DNA of 64,000 nucleotides, taken from contig CAWAMS010000007.1 in the NCBI GenBank assembly GCA_963783245.1, positions 124,001 to 188,000 on the forward strand. Direction: 5' to 3'. This DNA comes from Bog-473 sp963783245. GTDB lineage: Bacteria > Actinomycetota > Acidimicrobiia > Acidimicrobiales > RAAP-2. Under the pieces are notes generated by a model. That model was not told the origin of the DNA and searched no databases. It saw only the letters and a list, made by a program, of their open reading frames with translations. The translations under genes and the position numbers were made by a program. Each line of letters begins with the position of its first letter. Position 1 is the stretch's first letter. This document shows, piece by piece, positions 35,026-44,592 of the stretch.

Positions 35026-36422
35026 GATGCCGCTTCCTTTCGTACGGAGGCTTCCACCGGTGTGCCGTCGAAGAACTCGGGATTCACGTCGCTGAACATG
35101 CGCGTGACGTTGCGAAACGTGAAGTCCCGGAAGTCGTCCCGCGAAATGTGGCCGTGCTCTACCAGTTCCCAGGCTTCTGGAAGGACTTCTCGCTGATCGG
35201 GGACGTCCCAGTGACCGATATCGGAACCGAAGAACGCGTTCAGGCGGATGCCGAGGGGAAGCAGGCCCGGCGTGAAGGCGAGGGCATTCAACGGATCGTC
35301 TGCTTCGCAACCGAAGAAGAGCTGCTCGGAGAAGATGCGCGCCACGTCGGCCGGACCATCGATCCCCGACTCGACGAATTCGTCGATGGTCGCCAGATCG
35401 ACCGCCGCACTCGGACTGACCCGCACCGACGAGCGCACGTGTGCACGACCTGCGGACAAGGACCCGACAGCGAACTCGTCGATCAGCCGATTGGCCAGCT
35501 CCATGTCGATCGCCGCGGGGTCATTGGCCAGAATCGCCTGCCCGTTTCGCTTCTCCCAATGTCCGATCAGGTCCGCATAGAGCTGTGCGGCCCAGGTGAC
35601 CCCACCCTCGAGAAAGGCGAAGCGCAGGTCGGGGAATCGGGTCGTCACCCCTCCCATGATCAGCGAACGGCAGATCGCTTCCTGGGCTGCGGCGAAGTTG
35701 CCCAAGTGGTTGTAGACGTAGTTGGAACGCGACGTGCGGGAGCCCCAGCCGAACCCGATGCCGTGGAAGGCGGGAACGACGCCCAACTCCTGGCAACGGG
35801 CCCAGAGAGGGTCGTAGTCGAAATCCGAGTCGTGGCCCAACGTATCGAGCCATCCGGCGGCGCCGTCGGCGCGCAGGCGCCGGGGGACGACGCCGGTCAT
35901 GACAACGGCTTTCAGGCCGAGGGTCCCCACCGCGTGGTCGAGCTCGGCGATGGCCTCTTCCGGCGTGAACATCGGAATGAGCGCCGTCGGCGTCATGCGG
36001 TCCGCATAGGAACCGAAGACCTCGGCGCAGTAGGTGTTCATCGCCCGCGCGCCGACCTGGCGCAGTTCGTCGTCGGCGCACGACATGAGGGGGAGTCCCA
36101 CGCCCGGGTAGAGCACCGCGAAGTCAATCCCGAATTCGACGAGCCGTTCGTACATCAATGCCGGCAGTGCGGTGGTCAGGCGATCGATCGTCGGCCCGGG
36201 TGAGCCCCAGAACGGTTGGCGGACGGGCGTGAAGCCCGAGCCCTCTCCGAACATCTTCCCGAGATAGGCGGTGAATGCCTTGGCGACATCGGCACCCCCG
36301 ATGTCGCCGATGAGCTCGAGGATGAGCGGGATGACCTCGACGAGATGGCCGTCGCCGTCGACGACGGGATGGTCGATCTGGTCTCGGATCCGTTGCACGT
36401 CCTCCGGCGGAGTGAAGTCCAT
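35022..36422 (-). CDS. Amidohydrolase (amidohydrolase_2 family)
   Basis: 466-residue TIM-barrel metal hydrolase. HPVVDGDGHLVEVIPLILEL contains the D-x-H pair; VVPAFHGIGFGWGSRTSRSN supplies the next His; FGSDIGHWDVPDQREVLPEA near the C-terminus carries the catalytic Asp in the family position. The insert of about 60 residues (SLIMGGVTTRFPDLRFAFLE onward) is typical of the longer acidimicrobial members. Start at 36422 (MDFTPPEDVQ) with GCGAGG upstream. First intact gene of the amidohydrolase-deacylase operon, which follows the TetR gene on the same strand after 57 bases. Confidence 0.85.
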   Translation of the reverse strand: MDFTPPEDVQRIRDQIDHPVVDGDGHLVEVIPLILELIGDIGGADVAKAFTAYLGKMFGEGSGFTPVRQPFWGSPGPTIDRLTTALPALMYERLVEFGIDFAVLYPGVGLPLMSCADDELRQVGARAMNTYCAEVFGSYADRMTPTALIPMFTPEEAIAELDHAVGTLGLKAVVMTGVVPRRLRADGAAGWLDTLGHDSDFDYDPLWARCQELGVVPAFHGIGFGWGSRTSRSNYVYNHLGNFAAAQEAICRSLIMGGVTTRFPDLRFAFLEGGVTWAAQLYADLIGHWEKRNGQAILANDPAAIDMELANRLIDEFAVGSLSAGRAHVRSSVRVSPSAAVDLATIDEFVESGIDGPADVARIFSEQLFFGCEADDPLNALAFTPGLLPLGIRLNAFFGSDIGHWDVPDQREVLPEAWELVEHGHISRDDFRDFTFRNVTRMFSDVNPEFFDGTPVEASVRKEAAS

Positions 36423-36479
36423 CGTCGTACCTCGCTGTTTCGGCAGAAGGCGGACGATAGCAGCCCCATGGAACAAAAA

Positions 36480-37134
36480 TCAGAAGATCTGTTCAGTCCA
36501 CCGACCCAGACCCAGCGCGAGCTGGGATTCTCTGTGCCTACGAGGGTCCTCGAGCGGGACCGAAGGCCCCATGATCAGTGCGGTGATCGTGTCCAGCGGC
36601 GCATCGGAACCACCGGCAGGAACGAGGTACATGGAGACGATCAGTCGCACGATCACGTCGGCCAGGTCCTCAACGGTCGTCTGCCCTGAGCGCACGGCGT
36701 CGGAGAGTTCCAAGGTCGGGCGGAGGACCCCGGCAAGGGTGCCCATCGTCTCGGGGAGGCGCTCGTCCAGGTACGCGAGGAGGAATGCGGGGTCGACTTT
36801 GACCATCCATCGTGACGGGTGGTCGGCGACGAAGCCGTGGGCATAGTGCAGCAACGCCCGCAGTTGTCCCGGTCCGGCCGTCGGCATGCCGCATGGCTTC
36901 ACTGGCGCCCTGGTCAAAGCGATGCTGGTCGTAACGGGCGGCTGCCCGAAGGAGCTCCTCCCGGCTTTTGAAGTAGCGGTAGAGCGTGCCCCGTGAAACC
37001 CCGGCCGCCTCACTGATCTCACGCATGCTGAGCGTTTCCACGCCGTGCTCGCCCAGCGCAAGCAGTGCCCCGGCCAGAATGCGGTCGGCCGTGCTCTGTT
37101 CCACTGAGGCATCCGGCAATGGGCTACCGCTCAT
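36480..37134 (-). CDS. TetR family transcriptional regulator, one frameshift
   Basis: About 217 residues. The helix-turn-helix is unmistakable: STADRILAGALLALGEHGVE, then LSMREISEAAGVSRGTLYRY and FKSREELLRAAARYD. The frame shifts near 36885 (HADGR to GPGQLRALLHYAHGFVADHP) and the ligand-binding domain continues to a stop at 36480 (LEDLADVIVRLIVSMYLVPA-like region). It sits 11 bases after the thioesterase gene and upstream of the amidohydrolase operon, all on the minus strand, so it may regulate both. No perfect operator palindrome was found nearby. Confidence 0.8.
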
Positions 37135-37145
37135 CTTCTCGGACG

Positions 37146-37523
37146 CTACTTCGGACGGGGGATCTGGTAGATACCGGTGCCCCGGGCGAGAAGCTTGCCG
37201 TCCGCATCGACGATGCGTGCGTCGGCAATCGCCATCGCCCGCCCCATCCGTACGATCTCACCGATGGCGGTGTAGGTCCCGCCGATCGGGATCGCATAGA
37301 AATATTCGACGTTCAGAGACACAGTCGGCGCGGAAGCAGATTCGATAGCCGACGTCACGGCCGCCCCGGTGACCTCGTCCACGAGCGTGGCGATAATCCC
37401 CCCGTGGACGCTCCCGTGGGGATTCGCCATATCGGGCGTCGGCGTCCAGGTCATTTCGGCCTTCCCATCCTGCATCAGGACGGTCTTCCATCGACCGGGA
37501 CTGTGCTCGTACGGCGCTGACAT
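37146..37523 (-). CDS. PaaI-type hotdog-fold thioesterase
   Basis: 125 residues, single hotdog domain. ANPHGSVHGGIIATLVDEVT holds the family's HGG...D active-site stretch (Asp near residue 49). SAPTVSLNVEYFYAIPIGGT and GEIVRMGRAMAIADARIVDA follow, ending with GTGIYQI. PaaI-type enzymes hydrolyse acyl- or aryl-CoA esters and usually support aromatic or fatty acid catabolism. Cotranscribed with the TetR gene downstream. Confidence 0.85.
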   Translation of the reverse strand: MSAPYEHSPGRWKTVLMQDGKAEMTWTPTPDMANPHGSVHGGIIATLVDEVTGAAVTSAIESASAPTVSLNVEYFYAIPIGGTYTAIGEIVRMGRAMAIADARIVDADGKLLARGTGIYQIPRPK

Positions 37524-37881
37524 GTGTTTTCGCTCCTTGAGGGGTCGGAGGTGACGGGATCCACATCATGCCTGTTGGGCAATCACGGCGACGTCACTCT
37601 CCAGGCCGCGAACTGCGCGGACCCAACCCTGAGCCCGAACGGCTGATCGCGGCGCTCAAGGTGTGGCCCAACACCGGCGCCTGGCTGTCAAAGAGACGGG
37701 CTCCGCGGGCGAGTGGTCGTCGCGTTTGACCGCCTTACCAAGAATTTACCGGGCCTCGGTAGGGTCCCTATGTCGGTATGTGTGATCGACTACAACCATG
37801 TGACCGTAGGCAATCAAACGAACCGTGAACGACTCGTTTCGCTGGTGTCCGAGGCGGTCGAAGGACGATCGGGAGGGGCGA
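37524..37881. other. Intergenic region before beta-helix surface protein
   Basis: 358 bases between divergent thioesterase and surface-protein genes. A short palindrome TAGGG-T-CCCTA lies at 37760-37770. No convincing gene or known riboswitch pattern was seen; it should contain both promoters. Confidence 0.5.
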
Positions 37882-39960
37882 ATGCAAACACTGCACGAAC
37901 GCGTAGGTCAGATTCGCGCCGTAGGCGTCCTCCTTGCGGCGGCGGCATGTGTCGGGTCGTTCTTCGCCCTTGCCGTCCCGGCCGCGGCCGCAACAAGCAC
38001 TTTGTATGTGTCAAACACTGGGGCGAACAGTGGAACGTGCACGTCATCGGCAGCGCCCTGCGCGACCGTGTCCTACGCCCTCACGCAACTCAACTCCCCA
38101 GGTGAGACCATCCTGATCGCTGGCACGATCGACGACAACGTGCTGATCAACAACACATCGGTCGAGATCGCACAGGATCCTGGTGGGAGTCCGGCTGAAC
38201 TCGACGGCGAGGGCAAGAATTCAGTGATCACCGTCGAAGGCTCCAGTATCCTGAGGCTCAACCAGGTGACCGTGACCGGCGGTAGCGCCACGAGCGGCGG
38301 CGGCATCTTCGTCGCCAACGGCATCGCCACGATCAATGACTCGAGCATCTCGGGCAACACAGCCACGAGCGTGGGCGGCGGCGTCGCCACGAGTGCTGGC
38401 TCGATCGTGCTCAACGCGTCGACCGTCTCGGGCAATACAGCGAAGGATGCAGGTGGCGGGATCGGCACCGGTTCTGGCCCGTTCCGGCTGTTCGACTCAA
38501 CCGTCTCAGGTAATACGGTGACAGGCCCCGTTTCATTTGGCCAAGGCGGCGGCATCGACACCTCACTCGGCGGCGGCGTCATCTTGGATTCCACGATCTC
38601 TCACAACACCGTCGAGGGTGGGGGTGCATCCGGCGGCGGCCTCTTCGTCGAAGGAGGCAGTGACACCGTCTTGAACTCGACGATCTCGGACAACACGGCG
38701 GCGGGCCCCGGAGGGGGCATCACCGCCAACGGCGTGCTCGATATCAGCGACTCCACCATTTCGGGCAACACCGCCAGTTCCAGCGCGGCGATTGACGACG
38801 TCGGTAATCTATCGATGGCCGGCGACATCCTGGCCACCCGAGGCGGCCCACCGGTGGGCGGAGAGTGCGTGGGCGTGCCCAGCTACGCCGATTTTGGCTA
38901 CAACGTGGACGATGATGGGACCTGCCACCTGTCCTCCAGCAATCACAGCGTCAGCGATTCGACGACGATCGGAAGTTTCCTCGGGCCCCTCCAAGACAAC
39001 GGTGGCCCCACCGAGACCATCGCGCTGATCGCGGGGATCGGCAATCCTGCTCAGGCGGTCATCCCGTCCACCTTCACGCCACCGGGCGCCACCGGGCCAT
39101 CTTGTTCTCAAAGTGACCAACGCGGTGTCGCCCGGGGTGTGCCATGCGACATGGGGGCCTTCGCCGTGACCCACGGATACTGGCTCGTGGGTGCCGACGG
39201 GGGCATCTTCACCTTCGGCTCGGCCCAGTTCTACGGCTCCACGGGCAACCTGCACCTGCAGCGCCCGGTTGTGGGCATCTCGCCCACGTCGGATCGAGCC
39301 GGCTACTGGTTGGTGGCATCGGACGGCGGTGTGTTCACGTTCGGGGACGCCGGCTTTTACGGATCGATTCCCGGACTGGGTTTCGCCCCGGCCGGTTCGG
39401 CGGGCAGTGTGAAGAAGCTCAACGCACCCGTCGTCGGCATTGTCCCCTCCGCCGACGGTGGCGGGTACTTCATGGTCGCCTCCGACGGAGGGGTCTTCGC
39501 CTTCGGCGACGCACACTTCGCCGGGTCATGCCCCGGGCTCGTAGGTGGGTGCTCCGGCGCGGCCGTGGCCGTCATGCCCGACGCCAGCGGGAACGGGTAC
39601 TGGGTGGTGACCGCCACAGGGCACGTCTACACGTTCGGCGACGCCAACTACTACGGGGCGCCGGGTCCCCAAGGTGTCCCGGTCACCTCTGCCGTCCGTA
39701 CTCCTGACGGGAAGGGGTACTGGATTCTCTTCGCCAACGGAGCGGTTGGCGGCTACGGCGACGCGGCGAACCTCGGTAGTCCGCTCGGACTTGTGGGGGG
39801 CATCAACCCGGCAACAGCCATCTTCACCACTGCCGACGGTGGGGGCTACTGGGTCACCTCGGCAGCAGGTGCGGTCTACCAGTACGGCGATGCGACGAAC
39901 GACGGGAGCATGGCCGGTCAGCACCTCAACGCCCCCATCATCGCCGGGACGGGCTGGTAG
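37882..39960 (+). CDS. Secreted right-handed beta-helix protein with GYW/FGDA C-terminal repeats
   Basis: 692 residues from ATG 37882, which follows GGGAGGGG. Signal peptide: VGVLLAAAACVGSFFALAVP ending AAAA. Residues about 40-330 are a parallel beta-helix of short turns (ISGNTAT, VSGNTAKDAGGGIGTGSG, ISHNTVEGGG), as in polymorphic outer-surface/adhesin-like proteins. A cysteine-containing spacer follows, then from about residue 430 six repeats of about 45 residues: GYWLVGADGGIFTFGSAQFY, GYWLVASDGGVFTFGDAGFY, GYFMVASDGGVFAFGDAHFA and so on, a propeller-like tail that I associate with Acidimicrobiia. No LPXTG or membrane anchor is visible. Predicted cell-surface or matrix protein; ligand unknown. 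Confidence 0.85.
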   Translation: MQTLHERVGQIRAVGVLLAAAACVGSFFALAVPAAAATSTLYVSNTGANSGTCTSSAAPCATVSYALTQLNSPGETILIAGTIDDNVLINNTSVEIAQDPGGSPAELDGEGKNSVITVEGSSILRLNQVTVTGGSATSGGGIFVANGIATINDSSISGNTATSVGGGVATSAGSIVLNASTVSGNTAKDAGGGIGTGSGPFRLFDSTVSGNTVTGPVSFGQGGGIDTSLGGGVILDSTISHNTVEGGGASGGGLFVEGGSDTVLNSTISDNTAAGPGGGITANGVLDISDSTISGNTASSSAAIDDVGNLSMAGDILATRGGPPVGGECVGVPSYADFGYNVDDDGTCHLSSSNHSVSDSTTIGSFLGPLQDNGGPTETIALIAGIGNPAQAVIPSTFTPPGATGPSCSQSDQRGVARGVPCDMGAFAVTHGYWLVGADGGIFTFGSAQFYGSTGNLHLQRPVVGISPTSDRAGYWLVASDGGVFTFGDAGFYGSIPGLGFAPAGSAGSVKKLNAPVVGIVPSADGGGYFMVASDGGVFAFGDAHFAGSCPGLVGGCSGAAVAVMPDASGNGYWVVTATGHVYTFGDANYYGAPGPQGVPVTSAVRTPDGKGYWILFANGAVGGYGDAANLGSPLGLVGGINPATAIFTTADGGGYWVTSAAGAVYQYGDATNDGSMAGQHLNAPIIAGTGW

Positions 39961-40423
39961 GGACCGAATGTGGTCGATTGGAGAAAGGGAGGAGGCATAG
40001 TGGGTGCACCCTAAGTGGGCGGGTCTACCCACGCACCTTGTTGACGCGAAATATCGCCTGATGAAGTGAGTCTCCAAGGCATTGTGGTGCTGCTGACGCA
40101 TGCACGCTCCACCGTGTCCTCAACCGGGGGAGCACATCACTGCCAGGCCACACTTTCAAGGGAACGGAGCCGCAGGCACATACCCGGCTAAGTGGGCCCG
40201 AGTCACAAAAGGAGTTCAGCGACAGCGTTACCCGTCACTCAGTCATCCGCACGCCTCGGCCAGAATGTGCCCTCCAAACCGGCAGGGCGGGGTTCCGGTT
40301 GGTCAGCCCGTGTCTATACTGGTGACGTAATCATCCAGAGGAGTTGAGGGTCCTGGCCCGTTGATGCTCCGCCAACCGACCGAGAGGCACGGTGGCAACG
40401 CCAGGTTCGATGAGGAGTCCATC
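39961..40423. other. Gene-free region after beta-helix protein
   Basis: 463 bases with lower GC than the neighbours. A TATACT hexamer at 40314-40319 could be a -10 element for the small gene at 40424. Open frames here have no ribosome site and no recognisable sequence. No clear terminator hairpin was identified. Confidence 0.4.
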
Positions 40424-40579
40424 ATGGTGTCGAAGGCACTCGCATCGCTTGACGCGTGGCTCGTCCTGGCCGAGGAGGTTCTCGCGGAGCAGGACTGTCG
40501 AGCTGAATCGCAATCCGAGTCCGATGTGCGGTCAGCTGAAGAGTCGGTCCAGCTCCGCTTTGATCTGGGAGACCGGTGA
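40424..40579 (+). CDS. 51-residue hypothetical acidic protein
   Basis: Begins MVSKALASLDAWLVLAEEVL, then an acidic, Ser/Glu-rich tail (SESDVRSAEESVQ). Helical by appearance, no membrane segment. GAGGAG lies about ten bases upstream of the ATG at 40424. Its stop TGA shares a base with the ATG of the next gene (TGATG), which supports both being translated. Not recognised. Confidence 0.45.
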   Translation: MVSKALASLDAWLVLAEEVLAEQDCRAESQSESDVRSAEESVQLRFDLGDR

Positions 40580-41058
40580 TGGCCGAGGATCAACGTAAGC
40601 GAGCCCCTGACGACCGCACAAGAGATGTACCGGAATGGGCCTGTAATCGAAAGCAGCCTCGTGATCCCGAGTCTGGCTATCTCTGGCCACGCCGCTGTGA
40701 ATTGTACTTAGCGGGGCACACACCTCACCCAACACAGGTAAATGTGTGTCTGAGGCAGGAGCCTCGTTTCGGCACACTCCGATCCGTCGAGGACAACGTT
40801 CTCGCCGTTGATTTCGGGGACCACGTCGAGAAGTTCCGTAATCACGAGACCGAGCGGCTCCTTGAAATCGTAGGCCTTGGGAGAACGGTACGAGCCTTCT
40901 CATCGATCCTGCAGGGATGGACAAATCACTGCTGGTCCATTGCGCGAAACGAGGTTCCGTGGATACCGTGCAACATCGAGCCGCTGACGGCGACTACTCC
41001 GGGTGCACTCGCTGCGCGCTTAAGGACCCACGGCGGCTTCCTGGTCCCCGGGTCGTAG
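40579..41058 (+). CDS. Hypothetical protein, 159 residues
   Basis: Soluble protein of unrecognised family. Basic N-terminus (EDQRKRAPDDRTRDVPEWAC), four Cys residues in the first 70 (not arranged as an obvious zinc finger), then FGTLRSVEDNVLAVDFGDHV and VEKFRNHETERLLEIVGLGR, and a Trp-rich stretch (SILQGWTNHCWSIARNEVPW). Start could also be GTG at 40576. Base composition is clearly less GC-rich than recC just downstream, which hints at transfer. It precedes recC by 120 bases on the same strand, but no functional link is evident. Confidence 0.5.
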   Translation: MAEDQRKRAPDDRTRDVPEWACNRKQPRDPESGYLWPRRCELYLAGHTPHPTQVNVCLRQEPRFGTLRSVEDNVLAVDFGDHVEKFRNHETERLLEIVGLGRTVRAFSSILQGWTNHCWSIARNEVPWIPCNIEPLTATTPGALAARLRTHGGFLVPGS

Positions 41059-41178
41059 TTCCGAGGGGCTTAGAGGCTTCCAATGGCTCATGAATTCGGG
41101 TTCTCGTGGCGTCGCACCAATTTGGAAGAGCCGGTGCCGGGACTCCCCAACTCGTCCCTCAGGCCGTAAGTTCGTAGT

Positions 41179-44100
41179 GTGCTGCACATCCACAGGTCTG
41201 AGCGGGCTGACGCCCTGGTCGACGGGCTGGGTCAGCTGTTGCGAGGACCACTCGCCAACGTCATGCAAGCCGAGATCGTCGCTGTCCCCTCGCGGGGCGT
41301 CGAGCGGTGGCTGTCCCAACGAGTATCGGCACAACTGGGGACCAGTCCGGGAAGAACGGACGGCGTGTGTGCGAACGTCGACTTCCCCTTCCCGGGAACC
41401 TTGGTCGGTGGCGCTGTTTCATCGGCATCGGGTGTCGACCCTGCAACTGATCCCTGGCGACCCGAACGGGCGGTATGGCCGCTGCTCGAAGTGGTGGATG
41501 CCAACCTCGACCAATCCTGGCTCGCCGCCCTCGCCAGTCACCTCCGCAATGCCGGCCCCGAGGGCGCGCTGCGGCGGTTCGCCACCGTGCGCCACATCGC
41601 CGACCTCTTCGACCGTTACGGGGTCCATCGTCCGGAGATGCTCAGGTCGTGGGCCGCCGGTGGCGCCGAGGCGATCACACCCGAAGAGCGCTGGCAGGCG
41701 GATCTGTGGCGCCGGCTTCGAGAGCAGATCGGTCTACGCAGCCCAGCCGAACGGCTGATCGATGCCTGCACTGCTCTGCGCGACGACGCAGCGCTCGTCG
41801 ACCTTCCTCAACGCGTATCCCTGTTCGGGCTGACCCGTCTGCCCGCCAGCTATCTCGACGTGTTGACGGCACTGGCTCATCGACGGGACGTCCACCTCTT
41901 CCTGCTGCACCCTTCGCCTGTGCTTTGGGAGAAACTGGCCGAGTACCGGCCCCCGAGAGGCCTGCGGCGGTCGGATGATCCCAGCACCAAAATGACCACG
42001 AACCCCTTGCTGGCTTCGTGGGGCGGCGACGCCCGGGAGATGCAGTTGGTGCTGGCCGCCGCCGGTGGTGAAGTGCTCGATGACCATCACCCCATCGTTC
42101 AGGATGGAACCACCGTGTTGCGAAGGATCCAAAATGACATCCGGAGCGACCGGTCGCCGTCAGGGTCGTCCCATCATTCGCAAGATGACGCTCGTGCCAT
42201 CCTCGCTCCGGACGACCGCAGCATTCAGGTCCACGGCTGCCACGGTCGAGCCCGGCAGGTTGAAGTCCTCCGTGACGCGGTACTGCACCTGCTCGAGGAC
42301 GATCCCGGACTTGAGCCCCGCGACATCCTGGTCATGTGTCCCGACATCGAGACATACGCACCGTTCATCGACGCCACTTTCGGCGTCGCGGAGCCTTTTG
42401 ACACCGGGGAGGGTGTTCCGGGACTGCCCGACTTGCGGGTGCGACTCGCCGATCGTTCGCTGCGTCAGACCAACCCTATTCTCAGCGTCATCGCACGGCT
42501 GCTCGAACTGGTGACGGAGCGGGTGACCGCGTCGCAGGTCCTCGATCTGGCGGGCCGCGACCCGGTCCGTCACCGGTTCGGCCTCGACGACGATGATCTG
42601 GGACGCCTCGGGGAGTGGGTGGTGGAGTCGGGCGTCCGGTGGGGTTTTGATGCGGGCCGCCGCGCGCCCTACAAACTCGAGAGGTTGGAGGCCAATACCT
42701 GGCGGGCGGGAGTGGACCGTGCCCTCGTCGGTGTGACGATGGCGGACGAGCGCCAGCGCCTGGTCGGAGGGGTGCTCCCCCTTGACGACGTCGACAGTGG
42801 GGACATCGAGCTGGTGGGGCGCTTCGCCGAACTGGTCGACCGCCTCGACGAGGCACTCACCGCCCTGGGCGAGCCCAAGTCCGTCGACGCCTGGGCCACC
42901 TCCATCGCCCGAGCCGCCGACGCACTCACCGCGACGTCGGAGAGCGACGCTTGGCAGCGGGAGGAGCTCCAGCGCCTTCTCGACGACCTGATCGGCGAAG
43001 CAACGACCGACGACGCTCTCTCTCGTGTGTCACTCGAGCCGAGCGACGTTGTGTCGCTCCTGTCGGATCGACTCAAGGGACGGCCGACCAGAGCCAACTT
43101 CCGCACAGGGCACCTCACCGTCTGCACCCTCGTCCCGATGCGATCGGTGCCCCACCGGGTGGTGTGCCTGCTCGGCCTCGACGACGGCGCCTTCCCCCGG
43201 GTGAGTGAACATGACGGCGACGATCTCACCCTCGCCGACCCCCACGTCGGCGATCGCGATCCGCGCAGCGAGGACCGCCAGCTCCTGCTCGATGCGCTCC
43301 TGGCTGCCACGGACACGCTGTTGATCACCTATTCGGGGCGGGACGAGCGGACCAACGTCGAACGGCCCCCGGCGGTGCCGGTCGGCGAGCTGCTCGATGT
43401 CGTCGACCGGACTGTTCGAAGTAGCGACGGCTCACCCGCCCGGGCGCACATCGTCGTGCAGCACCCGCTCCAACCCTTCGACGCCCGCAATTACACAGTC
43501 GGCGAACTTGTTCCGGGACGCGTCTGGAGTTTTGACCCCGTGAACCTCGAGGGTGCGAAAGCGTCCGTGGGCCGGCGCGAGCCACAGCGCCCGTTTCTGG
43601 CGGGCCCTCTCCCCGATACCGACACTGCTGTGGTCGAGCTGGACGACCTCGACCGCTTCCTCCGCCATCCTGTCCGTGCCTTCCTCCGCCAGCGCCTCGG
43701 CATCAGGTTGGGCCTGGACGTGGATGACATCGACGATGCCTTGCCGGTCGAATTGGATGGCCTGGAGCGATGGGGCCTCGGAGACCGTCTGTTGACGGCC
43801 CGCATGGCGGGCGCCCCCATCGAGGCCTGCCTGGCTGCCGAACGGGCGCGTGGCCTCATGCCCCCGGGCGCACTGGCCGATCAGATCTTCGAACGGGTGG
43901 TTCCAGAGGTGCAGGCCGTCGTCGCCGTCGCGGTGCACGACGAAGTGGAAGAGCCCACCTCGCTGGACGTCAACGTCACCCTTGGTGACGGGTCTCGCAT
44001 TGTGGGCACCGTTCCGCAGGTCCGGGGCGACGTAATTCGCGCGGTGACCTACTCGAGACTCGGTCCCCACCACCGTTTGCAGGCATGGCTGCGCTTGCTG

Positions 44101-44592
44101 GTCCTGACGGTTGGCTATCCCGATCGCTCGTTCACGGCCATGACGGTGGGTCGCCTCCGGGAAAGCGGGCCTCCCAGAACCGACGTCAGCGTGGCGCGTC
44201 TCGAGGTCCTGGGCACCGACGCGGCTGAGCGGCAGCGTACGGCAGCCCGCCACCTCGAGGAGCTCGTCGACCTGTACCGCCGGGGAATGCGCGAGCCGGT
44301 GCCGATCTACTGCAAGACGACCGCTGCCTGGGCCAGAGGCTCGGTGATCAAGCGTGAGGGACTCGCCGCCAAGCAGTGGACGTCTGAGTGGAACTTCCCC
44401 AGAGAGGACGCCGACCCTGAGCACAAGGAGGTGCTCGGTGGCGTCGTTCCCTTCGAGCGGCTGCTCGAGGAGGTTCCCCGGCCGGACGAGCAGGGCGAGG
44501 GATGGGATGCAGGTGAGGAGACCCGGTTCGGGCGCTACGCCCGTCGACTGTGGGCGGGCCTGCTCTCGTACGAGACGGTGACCGATCAATGA
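41179..44592 (+). CDS. recC: Exodeoxyribonuclease V gamma subunit RecC
   Basis: 1137 residues, start GTG. The RecC subunit recognises Chi-like sites and splits the strands in the RecBCD helicase-nuclease. Visible blocks: IVAVPSRGVERWLSQRVSAQ, VSLFGLTRLPASYLDVLTAL, VHGCHGRARQVEVLRDAVLH with EPRDILVMCPDIETYAPFID, LTVCTLVPMRSVPHRVVCLL followed by GLDDGAFPR, and DLDRFLRHPVRAFLRQRLGI. Intact over its whole 3.4 kb. Last bases overlap the recB start (ATGA). Gene order recC-recB-recD, each with four-base overlap. Confidence 0.93.
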   Translation: MLHIHRSERADALVDGLGQLLRGPLANVMQAEIVAVPSRGVERWLSQRVSAQLGTSPGRTDGVCANVDFPFPGTLVGGAVSSASGVDPATDPWRPERAVWPLLEVVDANLDQSWLAALASHLRNAGPEGALRRFATVRHIADLFDRYGVHRPEMLRSWAAGGAEAITPEERWQADLWRRLREQIGLRSPAERLIDACTALRDDAALVDLPQRVSLFGLTRLPASYLDVLTALAHRRDVHLFLLHPSPVLWEKLAEYRPPRGLRRSDDPSTKMTTNPLLASWGGDAREMQLVLAAAGGEVLDDHHPIVQDGTTVLRRIQNDIRSDRSPSGSSHHSQDDARAILAPDDRSIQVHGCHGRARQVEVLRDAVLHLLEDDPGLEPRDILVMCPDIETYAPFIDATFGVAEPFDTGEGVPGLPDLRVRLADRSLRQTNPILSVIARLLELVTERVTASQVLDLAGRDPVRHRFGLDDDDLGRLGEWVVESGVRWGFDAGRRAPYKLERLEANTWRAGVDRALVGVTMADERQRLVGGVLPLDDVDSGDIELVGRFAELVDRLDEALTALGEPKSVDAWATSIARAADALTATSESDAWQREELQRLLDDLIGEATTDDALSRVSLEPSDVVSLLSDRLKGRPTRANFRTGHLTVCTLVPMRSVPHRVVCLLGLDDGAFPRVSEHDGDDLTLADPHVGDRDPRSEDRQLLLDALLAATDTLLITYSGRDERTNVERPPAVPVGELLDVVDRTVRSSDGSPARAHIVVQHPLQPFDARNYTVGELVPGRVWSFDPVNLEGAKASVGRREPQRPFLAGPLPDTDTAVVELDDLDRFLRHPVRAFLRQRLGIRLGLDVDDIDDALPVELDGLERWGLGDRLLTARMAGAPIEACLAAERARGLMPPGALADQIFERVVPEVQAVVAVAVHDEVEEPTSLDVNVTLGDGSRIVGTVPQVRGDVIRAVTYSRLGPHHRLQAWLRLLVLTVGYPDRSFTAMTVGRLRESGPPRTDVSVARLEVLGTDAAERQRTAARHLEELVDLYRRGMREPVPIYCKTTAAWARGSVIKREGLAAKQWTSEWNFPREDADPEHKEVLGGVVPFERLLEEVPRPDEQGEGWDAGEETRFGRYARRLWAGLLSYETVTDQ

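Noticed and set aside
37524..37881. Leader before the surface protein considered as a c-di-GMP or c-di-AMP riboswitch
   Set aside because: No consensus core recognised; only a short TAGGG-T-CCCTA palindrome.
39961..41178. Possible mobile element or genomic island because of lower GC
   Set aside because: No integrase, transposase, terminal repeats or tRNA attachment site; only the composition shift and two orphan genes were kept as a finding.
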